From Paeniglutamicibacter psychrophenolicus (lineage in GTDB: Bacteria > Actinomycetota > Actinomycetes > Actinomycetales > Micrococcaceae), in assembly GCF_030812255.1 (NCBI RefSeq), contig NZ_JAUSSH010000017.1, forward strand, positions 1 through 64,000: a stretch of 64,000 bases of DNA, written 5' to 3'. A model generated the notes under the pieces. That model was given only the letters and a program-made list of their open reading frames with translations, made no database searches and was not told where the DNA came from. Positions 1-7,028 of the stretch are shown in pieces; the first letter of the stretch is position 1; every line of letters begins with the position of its first letter. A program made the translations under genes and the position numbers.

Positions 1-80
1 GCCCCCCCCCCGCCCCCCCCGCCCCCCCGGAGCCCGGCCCGCCGGCGCCGCCCCGGCCGGGGGCCCCCGCCCCCGCCCGA
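1..80. other. GC-only low-complexity edge
   Basis: These bases are almost exclusively G and C, dominated by C runs, with hardly an A or T before position 78. No reading frame here has the composition of the neighbouring genes. The position at the very edge of the window suggests a contig end or a poorly resolved homopolymer stretch rather than a biological element. Confidence 0.6.
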
Positions 81-117
81 CTGGGTGCCGCGAAAGTCCT
101 GCTCTGCCACGGGGTTC

Positions 118-165
118 CTCACGTTTTCGGTGTCCGCGTACTCGGTGCCCAGGTTCATGGTGCGG
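118..165 (-). pseudogene. MetQ-like C-terminal fragment
   Basis: On the minus strand this stretch reads NLGTEYADTENV, nearly the same as IGTEYADTENV near the C-terminus of the MetQ-type protein encoded at 3489-4403. At DNA level, 120-149 matches 3588-3617 with a single mismatch. The similarity stops on both sides and the reading continues into the GC-only edge. It may be the remnant of a second NlpA-family binding protein or an assembly chimera. The similarity is seen directly; the interpretation is inference. Confidence 0.35.
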
Positions 166-201
166 GGGAGGATGGCCGGGCCCAAGTCCCCGGTGGGAGA
201 G

Positions 202-252
202 GATGAGCCCCTGCAGGGCAACCGGTTTCCGGTTGACCTGCAGGGGCTCATC
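202..252 (-). terminator. Hairpin terminator of the P-type ATPase gene
   Basis: A perfect 16-bp inverted repeat (202-217 with 237-252) encloses a second short stem, ACCGG/CCGGT (221-225 with 229-233). It starts 13 bases past the stop codon of the ATPase gene. There is no strong T run, so it may be an actinobacterial L-shaped terminator. Confidence 0.75.
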
Positions 253-264
253 CGCAACTCGGTG

Positions 265-2199
265 CTATGCCCCGGCGCGTTCGAGCTCGCGCTCGGGGTC
301 CCCGTCCCCGGCGGCGGAGATGGCCAACGACTTGCCGGGTGTGATGGCTTCGGACTTCCTGTCGCGGTACTTCACCAAACGCACGGCATTGATGATCACC
401 ACCAGCACGCTGATCTCGTGGACCAGCATGCCCGTGGACATGAAGACCTTCTGGAACAGGACGCCGGTGAGCAGCAGCACCACGGTGCCCACGGCAATGA
501 AGGTGTTTTGCTTCATGTTGCGCACCGTGGCCTTGGCCAGCGAGAACGAGTGCACCAACTGGTCAAAGCGGTTGCCCATCAAGATCACGTCGGCGGTCTG
601 GATGGAGACGTCGGTGCCCGCACCCATGGCCATGCCGACATCCGCGGTGGCGATCGCCGGGGCGTCGTTGATCCCGTCGCCGATCATCGCGACCTTGTGC
701 CCTTCGGCCTTCAGCTGCTTGACGATCTCGACCTTGTCCGCAGGCATCAGCTCGGCGTGGACCGCGTCCAGGCCCAGCTGCCGGCCGACAAGCTCCGCGG
801 TGTGCCGGTTGTCGCCGGTGAGCATCATGACCTGCTTGATGCCGCGGGCGCGCAACGCCGCAATGGCATCGGCAGCCTCGGGTCGGATCTTGTCGGCAAT
901 TGAGAGGATGCCGGACAGTTTCCCATTGATCGAGGCGAAGACCACGGTGTTTCCGGCCTGTTCGCGCGCAACGGCGTAGGACTCGAACTCATCGGAGATC
1001 TCGGTGCCGACAATGGCCAGGACCTTGCGGGTTCCCACCACGACCTCGTGGGCGTCCACGGTGCCGCGGATGCCGCCGCCCTTGATGACCTCCACGTCGG
1101 CCGGCTGCACACCAAGTTCCAGGTCGGCTTCGGTGGCTGCCTCCACGATGGTGCGACCCAGCGGGTGCTCGGAGGCCAGTTCCAGCTGGGCCGACAATCG
1201 CAGGGTCCAGTTGGCGTCGGCACCGTTGGCTGCCTTTATCTCGGTCAGTCGTGGCTTGCCCTCGGTGAGCGTTCCGGTCTTGTCGACCACCAAGGTGTCG
1301 ACCTTGGACATCTGTTCCAGTGCGTCGCCGCCCTTGACCAGCACGCCGTGGCGGGCGCCGTTGCCGAGCCCTGCGACCATGGACACTGGGGTGGAGATCA
1401 CCAGGGCGCCGGGGCAGGCGATGACCAGGAAGGTCAGCGCGAATTCCACGTTGCGGCTGAAGACCAGCACCAGGATGGAGAGCACCACGATGGAGGGCGT
1501 GTAGATGTTGGCGAAACGGTCAAGGAAACGTTGGGCGCGGGTCTTGGTTTCCTGGGCCTCTTCCACGAGTTCAATGATTTGGGCGAAGGTGGTGTCGTCC
1601 CCGACATGCTCGGCCTTCACGTGCACGAATCCGGTGTCGAGGATCGTTCCGGTGTAGACGCCATCGCCGGTGGACTTGGACACCGGGACCGATTCGCCGG
1701 TGATGGCGGCCTCGTTGAGCAGGCCGCGTCCGGAGACGATGGGTCCGTCGACGGGGACCTTGCCGCCCGAATGAATGACGATGATCTCGCCTTCGGCGAT
1801 GTCGTCGACGGGGACGGTGAGGGTTTCCCCGTTGCGAATGACCTGTGCCTCGGCGGGAGCCATGTCGACGAGGTCACGCAGGGAACGCCGGGTTTTTTCC
1901 AGGGTCCGGGCCTCGAGCCAGGCGCCGAAAATGAAGAGGAACGCAACGACGGAGGCCTCGACGTATTCGCCGATGATCAGTGCGCCAGTCACCGCGATGG
2001 TCACCAGCAAGTCGATGCTGAAGGCCTTGGCGCGCAGGCCTTGGAAGGCCCGGATCGCCGTGGGAATCCCCGCAATCACGGCGGTGGCGAACAATGTGAT
2101 GTCACGAGGGAGTTCCAGGGAGAGAAAGTGGAATCCGAGGGCGAGGATCAGCATGGCGCCGGTGAGCGCCGCGAACCACGCCTTGGTTTTGCCCGTCAT
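265..2199 (-). CDS. P1B-type heavy-metal-translocating ATPase, CPG variant
   Basis: An integral membrane pump of about 644 residues that should export a metal cation using ATP. P-type hallmarks are all present: TGES (actuator), DKTGTLTEGKP with the phosphorylated Asp, SEHPLG, MLTGDN and GDGINDAP. The transmembrane metal motif is IACPGALVIS, i.e. CPG where Cu/Zn/Cd pumps have CPC and P1B-4 pumps have SPC. The last helix carries HEISVLVVIINAVRL, which recalls the HEGG(S/T) motif of P1B-4 pumps. There is no N-terminal metal-binding domain; the separate HMA protein at 3155-3376 could supply that function. The start at 2199 has AAGGAG five bases upstream; longer readings to 2295 lack a ribosome site. 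An FNR-like palindrome lies at 2281-2296. Substrate (Zn, Co, Fe, Cu or other) cannot be read from sequence. Confidence 0.92.
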   Translation of the reverse strand: MTGKTKAWFAALTGAMLILALGFHFLSLELPRDITLFATAVIAGIPTAIRAFQGLRAKAFSIDLLVTIAVTGALIIGEYVEASVVAFLFIFGAWLEARTLEKTRRSLRDLVDMAPAEAQVIRNGETLTVPVDDIAEGEIIVIHSGGKVPVDGPIVSGRGLLNEAAITGESVPVSKSTGDGVYTGTILDTGFVHVKAEHVGDDTTFAQIIELVEEAQETKTRAQRFLDRFANIYTPSIVVLSILVLVFSRNVEFALTFLVIACPGALVISTPVSMVAGLGNGARHGVLVKGGDALEQMSKVDTLVVDKTGTLTEGKPRLTEIKAANGADANWTLRLSAQLELASEHPLGRTIVEAATEADLELGVQPADVEVIKGGGIRGTVDAHEVVVGTRKVLAIVGTEISDEFESYAVAREQAGNTVVFASINGKLSGILSIADKIRPEAADAIAALRARGIKQVMMLTGDNRHTAELVGRQLGLDAVHAELMPADKVEIVKQLKAEGHKVAMIGDGINDAPAIATADVGMAMGAGTDVSIQTADVILMGNRFDQLVHSFSLAKATVRNMKQNTFIAVGTVVLLLTGVLFQKVFMSTGMLVHEISVLVVIINAVRLVKYRDRKSEAITPGKSLAISAAGDGDPERELERAGA

Positions 2200-2280
2200 G
2201 ATGCTCCTTGTCAATGCTGGGACCGGCAACGGTGCCAGTCCGCCGTAAGGACCATTACATCGACAAATCCGGATCCGCGC

Positions 2281-2296
2281 CTTGACGCGGATCAAG
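2281..2296. promoter_or_regulatory. FNR-like operator upstream of the metal ATPase
   Basis: CTTGACGCGGATCAAG is an inverted repeat of the form TTGAC-N4-ATCAA, matching the half-site spacing of FNR-family sites (TTGAT-N4-ATCAA). It sits about 80 bp upstream of the ATPase start and just beyond the end of the Crp/Fnr gene. A near-identical site occurs at 3447-3462. Confidence 0.65.
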
Positions 2297-2334
2297 AACC
2301 GTCAATCATTCGGTTTTGTGGACGGTGATCCCCG

Positions 2335-3039
2335 TTACAAGAGGGACAGTGCCCGTGTGTCAAGCAGTTCGATGTCCCGGCCACGGTGCAGGGTGATCCA
2401 GCCGGCTTCCTCGAAGGCGGCGAGCTTGCGGCTGAAGGTCTCGGGGGTCAGCCCGAGCAGCGAAGCGACGTCCTTCTTGGCGATGCCCAGGCGGATCCGC
2501 TCGGTGCCGGCCGCGGCAGAGGCCTCCAGCAGATAGGTGGCAACCCGGTGGTCTGCGTCGTCCCCGGCCACCGAACTGAGTTGGTGCTCGGTCTCGGCCA
2601 GGCGCCGTGAGAGGGTTTCAAGCATCTTGAACGCGACCCCCGGAAAGGTCAGCACGTAGGAGTGCAGGTCGTCATGGTGCAGCGCGCAGATGTCGGACTT
2701 TTCAAGCGTGACGGCGAAATGGTCGACAGCGGAACGGTCGATGAAGGTGGACTCGCCCAAGAAGTCGCCCGGTCCCAGGATCCTGATGACCTGTTCATGG
2801 CCGGCGTCGGTGATGCGGTAGACCTTCACCAGGCCGCTGTGGATGATCATCAGGTTGGCATTGTGTTCCCCCGCCCCATAGAGCTGGGCGTTGCGCGGGA
2901 AGCTGCGCGGTGTCACGCGCCTGGCAACTTCGCCCAGTTCCGCATCGGAAAGTTGGGAAAAGAGCGGGATGCGCGCCACGAGCTGCTCGAGCGCGTTCTC
3001 CCCTTCGGGGTGGCCAAGGTGTTGGTGCATGCCACCCAT
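2335..3039 (-). CDS. Crp/Fnr-family transcriptional regulator
   Basis: A 234-residue protein with an N-terminal cyclic-nucleotide-binding-type beta-roll (PLFSQLSDAEL... GPGDFLGESTFIDRSA, about residues 20-145) and a C-terminal Crp-type helix-turn-helix (VASLLGLTPETFSRKLAAFEE, about 190-215). The recognition helix contains E-T-F-S-R, the E-x-x-S-R pattern that FNR uses to read TTGAT half-sites. Only one cysteine is present (SDICALHH), so it lacks the cysteine set of an oxygen-sensing Fe-S FNR. It lies between the ATPase and HMA genes on the same strand, and both have FNR-like palindromes upstream, so it probably controls this metal module. ATG codons at 3039 and 3030 are both possible; no strong ribosome site decides between them. 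The effector is unknown. Confidence 0.88.
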   Translation of the reverse strand: MGGMHQHLGHPEGENALEQLVARIPLFSQLSDAELGEVARRVTPRSFPRNAQLYGAGEHNANLMIIHSGLVKVYRITDAGHEQVIRILGPGDFLGESTFIDRSAVDHFAVTLEKSDICALHHDDLHSYVLTFPGVAFKMLETLSRRLAETEHQLSSVAGDDADHRVATYLLEASAAAGTERIRLGIAKKDVASLLGLTPETFSRKLAAFEEAGWITLHRGRDIELLDTRALSLL

Positions 3040-3154
3040 CTAACCAGCGATTTCACCGGCGGCTGGCAAGGGGGGAGCACAAACGGGGCCCGGACGGCGA
3101 CCGAATGGCCGCTGCCCGGACCCCCCCGAGACCCGTGCGGGTTGCCCCGAAAGG

Positions 3155-3376
3155 CTAGGCGACCTTCTGCGAAAGCACCGGGTAGCCCAGGCCGCTGATG
3201 GTCTTGGCGATCTCCTCTGCCTTGACGATGTTCTCGTCGAAGCCGACCTTGACCTTGTTGGAATTGAACATCACCTGGGTGGTTTCAACGCCCTCCAACT
3301 TGCCGACGACGCCCTCGATCTTCTTGATGCAGGAGGGACAGGTGAACGGTTCGGTTTCAAACTTGGCGGTCTTCAT
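3155..3376 (-). CDS. Small HMA-domain metallochaperone (CopZ-like)
   Basis: A 73-residue single HMA domain with the metal-binding loop FTCPSCIKKIEGVV near residue 10, followed by the usual beta-alpha-beta pattern and a C-terminal GLGYPV. The motif is CPSC rather than the common MxCxxC with a preceding Met. Proteins of this type bind a soft or transition metal in the cytosol and pass it to a P1B ATPase. The neighbouring ATPase lacks its own HMA domain, which makes delivery in trans plausible. An FNR-like palindrome lies 71-86 bp upstream of the chosen start. The start at 3376 gives the standard domain N-terminus; upstream in-frame codons would add an atypical extension. Confidence 0.85.
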   Translation of the reverse strand: MKTAKFETEPFTCPSCIKKIEGVVGKLEGVETTQVMFNSNKVKVGFDENIVKAEEIAKTISGLGYPVLSQKVA

Positions 3377-3446
3377 GGTTGTGATCCACGCTTTCAGGCT
3401 TGGTGCGGATGGTTCCACCATTACACCGCTTGTGCGCGCTGCACGC

Positions 3447-3462
3447 CTTGACCTGGGTCAAG
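3447..3462. promoter_or_regulatory. FNR-like operator upstream of the HMA gene
   Basis: CTTGACCTGGGTCAAG is a perfect palindrome around a TG centre (TTGAC-N4-GTCAA). It shares the outer half-sites of the element at 2281-2296 and sits at a similar distance from its target gene. It is a candidate binding site for the Crp/Fnr protein encoded at 2335-3039. Confidence 0.68.
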
Positions 3463-3488
3463 TACCGCGAAATAACTTCGCAGGCAAG

Positions 3489-4403
3489 CTATTTGGCGTC
3501 GATGGGCACCAGCAGGTCCTTGACGGACGGGTCGGTGCGCAGGAATTCCTGGACCGCGGGGTCCTTGAACGCCTTCACCAGGTTTTGCACGTTCTCGGTG
3601 TCCGCGTACTCGGTGCCAATGGTCAGCTGCCCGGCGAACTCGTCGGGCGCGGCCGGGGCGAAGATCTGCTGCGACAGCGGAACCTTGGCCGAGACGTAGT
3701 ACTCGGTGTAGCCCACCGCGGCGTCAAGGTCCGGAAGGGAACGCGACTGGGCCGCGAAGTCCAGCAGCTTGAACTTGATGCCCTTGGGGTTTTCCGCGAT
3801 GTCCTTTTGCGTCGCTTTCCACTTGTCAACCGAGGGGTCGAGCTTGATCAGCCCGGCGCGCTCCAGCAGCCACAGTCCCTGGGCCTCGTTGGCCGGGTCC
3901 GAGTAGAGGGAAATGGTCGCCCCGTCAGGGATCTGGTCGACGGATTTGTACTTCTCGCTCCAGATCCCGAAGCCCCAGCGGAAGACCGGCGTGGCCGCAG
4001 CGAGCTTGAAGTCGGGATTGGCCTCCAGCACCTGGGAAAGCCAGAGCTTGTGCTGGTAGATGGTTCCGGCGACCTCGCCGGTGGACACCGCCCGGTTCAG
4101 CGTCGTCGAATCGGCCAGCCCCTTGAAGGCCACCTTGATGCCGTACTTGGGAGCGATTTCCTCCGCCACGAAGTCCACCAGGGCCTGCTCGGCGTGGTTG
4201 CCCTCCGCGGTAACCACCGTCAGCGTGGCACCGGCAACGGTGTTCGGCGACTCGGTGCCCGAGTTGGAACCGATGACTGCACCCGCCGTGATGGCTCCGG
4301 CCAGGGCGATGGCGGCGAGGGTCCAGGGCCACTTCTTGTGCTTTTGGATGGTGAAGCCGTGGGAATCGGTCACTGGCTTGGTCTCGGGATCTGTGATGGT
4401 CAT
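3489..4403 (-). CDS. metQ: MetQ/NlpA-family substrate-binding protein, membrane anchored
   Basis: A 304-residue solute-binding protein of the NlpA (MetQ) family, which captures methionine or related compounds for the MetNI importer. The mature domain starts near residue 58 (ATLTVVTAEGNHAEQAL) and contains the family's ENPKGIKFKLLDFAAQSRSLPDLDAAVG segment in the middle. The N-terminus is unusual: about 22 cytoplasmic residues, a KHKKWPW boundary, then one hydrophobic helix (TLAAIALAGAITAGAVIG). There is no lipobox and no cysteine in the protein, so anchoring is by an uncleaved helix rather than lipid. It is the last gene of the metN-metI-metQ order, 97 bp after metI. Confidence 0.9.
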   Translation of the reverse strand: MTITDPETKPVTDSHGFTIQKHKKWPWTLAAIALAGAITAGAVIGSNSGTESPNTVAGATLTVVTAEGNHAEQALVDFVAEEIAPKYGIKVAFKGLADSTTLNRAVSTGEVAGTIYQHKLWLSQVLEANPDFKLAAATPVFRWGFGIWSEKYKSVDQIPDGATISLYSDPANEAQGLWLLERAGLIKLDPSVDKWKATQKDIAENPKGIKFKLLDFAAQSRSLPDLDAAVGYTEYYVSAKVPLSQQIFAPAAPDEFAGQLTIGTEYADTENVQNLVKAFKDPAVQEFLRTDPSVKDLLVPIDAK

Positions 4404-4500
4404 GGGGGAACCGCCTTTCGGGCGCGGGAGTGGGGAAACGAATGTTGGTCGGGGGCAGGAGGAATGTCCGGGCCCGGGTGCGGCGGGGTGCCGGGGGTGG

Positions 4501-5220
4501 CTAGGCGCGGCGGCGCAGGTGCGGTGTGGTGGCCTTGACCAGGGCGTCTCCGCCGAGCTGGACGATGGTGACCATCGCGATCAGCAGCAGCACGGTGGCC
4601 AGCATGACCGTCTGGTCGAAGCGCTGGTAGCCGTAGGTAACGGCGACGTAGCCAATGCCGCCGGCGCCGATGGTTCCGGCGATGGCCGAGTATTCGATCA
4701 TCGCGATGGTGTTGATGGTCAGCCCGCCCAGGATTGCCGGGACTGCCTCGCCCAGCTGCGCGGTGCGGATGATCTGCAGCGGGGAGCCGCCCGAGGCGCG
4801 GGCCGCGGCGGTGACCGACCGCGGGACATCGCGCAAACAGTTCTCCACCAGCCGGGCGAAGAACGGGATGCCGGCCAGCGACATGGGAACCACGGCGGCG
4901 GCAATGCCGATGTTGGTGCCGGTGACGAAGCGGGTGAACGGGACGATCGCGGCCATCAGCACCAGGAAGGGCAGGGACCGGCCGATGTTCACGATCCAGC
5001 TGAGCACCGAATAGGTGCCGCGGTGCTCGAAGAGCCCGCCGGGTGCCATGTTGTGCAAGGCGACGGCGATCGGGGTGCCCAGGGAAACGACGATCAGCAT
5101 CACGATGCCGACCATGGCCAGGGTCTCGCCCAGGGCCGGGACCAGCAACGCCGGAAGCTCCGGCAGGGGAGTGTCGGCCAGGGCGCGGATCTGCACCGCG
5201 GCGGAAATGTTCAGGCCCAT
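4501..5220 (-). CDS. metI: MetI-type ABC transporter permease
   Basis: A 239-residue integral membrane permease with about five helices and the ABC permease EAA-like loop (ARASGGSPLQIIRTAQLGEA, about residues 140-160), which contacts the ATPase. Typical MetI features include NIGRSLPFLVLMAAIVPFTR and SAIAGTIGAGGIGYVA. Its start overlaps the end of metN by 10 bases, indicating translational coupling. With MetN and MetQ it forms a D/L-methionine-type importer. Confidence 0.93.
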   Translation of the reverse strand: MGLNISAAVQIRALADTPLPELPALLVPALGETLAMVGIVMLIVVSLGTPIAVALHNMAPGGLFEHRGTYSVLSWIVNIGRSLPFLVLMAAIVPFTRFVTGTNIGIAAAVVPMSLAGIPFFARLVENCLRDVPRSVTAAARASGGSPLQIIRTAQLGEAVPAILGGLTINTIAMIEYSAIAGTIGAGGIGYVAVTYGYQRFDQTVMLATVLLLIAMVTIVQLGGDALVKATTPHLRRRA

Positions 5221-6251
5221 TGGAGTTCCTCCGTGGCTCGTGGGACGGCGGTGGACACGGGGTCGGGACCTGCGGTGCGCACGGGCACCGCGTGCAGGCC
5301 CTGCCGGGCAAAGGCCGCGGCGGCCTGGTGGGCCGGGGCGCGCAGCCCCACGGTCGCGGTGCCGGTGCTGGTGCCGTCGATGCTTTGGATGCTTGCCGCC
5401 AACAGGGCCAGCGGTTCGCCGAGTTCGGCCGAAACCCGCTGCAGCCAGTCTGCCGGTACAGCGCGCGAATCGTAGCTCAGCGCCCAGGGTGTCGAGCCGG
5501 GGGCGGGGGCGGCCGCTGCGGGCCGTGGTTGCAGGGCCCGGCCAAGGACCGAGTCGTGGTCGGTGACCAGATCCACCAGCCGGCCCTGTTCCACGATGCG
5601 CCCGTCCTCCAGGCGCGCCGCGGTGTCCGCCACATGCAGCACGGTGTCCATTTCATGGGTGACGAACACGACCGCGAGGTCCAGGTCGTCGCGCAGCTGG
5701 CGCAGCAGTGCCACCATGGACAACGTGGTTTCCGGGTCGAGGCCCGAGGTTGCCTCGTCGGAGAGCAGCACCGAGGGGCGCAACGCCAGGGCGCGGGCGA
5801 TGCCCACGCGCTGCCGCTGGCCGCCGGAGAGTTCGAAGGGGTAGTGGTCGGCGCGGTGCGCGAGCCCGACGCGCTCGAGCAGTTCCGCAACCCGTGCCTT
5901 CGTCTCTGCCGGGGTGACGCCCAGGTACTGGAGCGGCAGGGCCACGTTCTGCGCCGCGGTGCTGCGCGAGAGCAGGCTGGCGGACTGGAAGATGGTGCCG
6001 ATGCGCCGCCGTGCGACGCGCAGCCTGCGTTCGGGCAGGGACGCAAGGTCCTCGCCGTTGACGATGACCTGCCCGGAAGTGGGCCGTTCGAGCAGGCCGA
6101 TGCACTGGGCGAGGGTGGACTTGCCGGCTCCGGAGGGGCCTGTGACGGCGAGGATCTCGCCGGGGGCGACCTCGATGTCGAGGTTGTCCAAGACCGTCAG
6201 GGCACCTGGCCCGTTTCCGTAGACCTTGGTGAGTTTTTTCAGGGTGATCAT
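5211..6251 (-). CDS. metN: MetN-type ABC transporter ATP-binding protein
   Basis: A 346-residue cytoplasmic ATPase. Walker A is GPSGAGKSTL, the signature is LSGGQRQRVGIARA, and Walker B leads into DEATSGLDPETT. A C-terminal extension of about 75 residues (from roughly residue 265) corresponds to the NIL/ACT-like regulatory domain through which methionine inhibits transport in MetN proteins. The start at 6251 is preceded by GGAGAA at a suitable distance; the longer frame to 6359 begins with non-coding-like sequence. It is first in the metN-metI-metQ operon. Confidence 0.94.
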   Translation of the reverse strand: MITLKKLTKVYGNGPGALTVLDNLDIEVAPGEILAVTGPSGAGKSTLAQCIGLLERPTSGQVIVNGEDLASLPERRLRVARRRIGTIFQSASLLSRSTAAQNVALPLQYLGVTPAETKARVAELLERVGLAHRADHYPFELSGGQRQRVGIARALALRPSVLLSDEATSGLDPETTLSMVALLRQLRDDLDLAVVFVTHEMDTVLHVADTAARLEDGRIVEQGRLVDLVTDHDSVLGRALQPRPAAAAPAPGSTPWALSYDSRAVPADWLQRVSAELGEPLALLAASIQSIDGTSTGTATVGLRAPAHQAAAAFARQGLHAVPVRTAGPDPVSTAVPRATEELQWA

Positions 6252-6274
6252 GCGTTGTTTCTCCGTGCTGGAGT

Positions 6275-6313
6275 GGCACCGGGGTGGTGCCGCAGGGGGC
6301 GTGAAGCCCCTGC
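6275..6313 (-). promoter_or_regulatory. Paired hairpins in the metN leader
   Basis: Two adjacent inverted repeats occur within 65 bases of the metN start: GGCACC/GGTGCC (6275-6280 with 6286-6291), and a GC-rich stem formed by 6292-6300 with 6306-6313. I could not match the region to a SAM riboswitch consensus. The hairpins may affect leader stability or translation, but no switching alternative is evident. Confidence 0.35.
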
Positions 6314-6620
6314 CCGGTGATCCGGTGAAGGGGCGATGAACCATTTTGTGCCGTAGCAATGCCCTGAATCCATGCCCCTGTCACCCGGTGGCACGCGGCG
6401 ACATGGTGCGTCATCCGGAGCGGGCAACCCCGGTCTTTGTTGCCTGCCGTGACGCAGGTGCACGGCCCGCAGCGACGCCGCGCGTCATCTGCGCGGCAGG
6501 TTTTCGGCGGGCGTGGTATCTCGGAGCGCGGGTTCCCCATGGGGCGAAACACGGCCGCGGACCACGACTCCCGACCTTTGTCATTTCAGGTGAGGCAGAC
6601 GGCCCCGGTTTTCCGCGGTT

Positions 6621-6926
6621 GCCTCGGGTGTTGTGGAACGAAACCCCGAATTCCATTCCACTACACCCGAGGCAAATCGGCATTTGGCTGGGTTCGCGGT
6701 GGTGTGATGGTTTCGCTGAGGCCGTTTGATGTTGGAATTTCGGATTGAAGGATCGAGGTTTCGGTCGGCCCAAGTGAGATGGGAAGTTTCCTCAGGCGAA
6801 GTAAGGCGGAACGGACCAATTGCCTCGGGTGTAGTGAGGCAGAAGCGTTTATGCCTCGGGTGTAGTGAGACAGAATCACCTAATGCCTCGGGTGTAGTGA
6901 GATTGCCTCACCTGTAGTGAGACAGG
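6621..6926. repeat. Intergenic GCCTCGGGTGTAGTG repeat cluster
   Basis: The core GCCTCGGGTGTAGTGAG occurs directly at 6822, 6853 and 6885, with a variant GCCTCACCTGTAGTGAG at 6905. Spacings are 31, 32 and 20 bases. Further copies at 6621 (one change, TTGTGG) and 6653-6673 (inverted) form an imperfect 18-bp inverted repeat with a 17-base loop. A degenerate copy lies near 6790. Single units can fold, as TGCCTC/GAGGCA flank the first copy. No coding frame spans the cluster. It lies between the divergent metN and paaA genes and ends 26 bp before the paaA promoter. It could be a dispersed intergenic repeat or a multi-site operator. Confidence 0.75.
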
Positions 6927-6951
6927 ACAACGACTCCCGGCAGCACCGTGA

Positions 6952-6995
6952 TTGACGAAAAGGTGATCGTCCGCATATCCTGAACGAACGGTCAG
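6952..6995 (+). promoter_or_regulatory. paa promoter with TetR-type operator
   Basis: A sigma-70-like promoter, TTGACG (6952-6957), 18-bp spacer, TATCCT (6976-6981), runs directly into the imperfect palindrome CTGAACGAACGGTCAG (6980-6995). The palindrome therefore covers the predicted transcription start, the usual arrangement for a repressor. Its CTGAnCGwwCGnTCAG form resembles TetR-family sites, including actinobacterial PaaR sites. No regulator gene lies next to it in this window. Confidence 0.65.
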
Positions 6996-7028
6996 TAAAT
7001 AACTTTTTGTCACAGTGAGGTGAGCACT

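Noticed and set aside
1048-2328. Long plus-strand ORF of 426 codons opposite the ATPase gene
   Set aside because: Gly/His/Asp/Gln-rich composition and no domains; it is the antisense shadow of the P-type ATPase.
4060-5475. Plus-strand 471-codon ORF across metQ-metI
   Set aside because: Antisense shadow of the met operon with Gly/Asp/Arg/Gln-rich repeats typical of high-GC reverse frames.
6252-6410. SAM riboswitch ahead of metN
   Set aside because: Hairpins are present, but I could not find the conserved core of SAM-I, SAM-II or SAM-IV elements.
6822-6926. CRISPR array
   Set aside because: Only four units, variable repeat, spacers of 14 bases or less and no cas genes.
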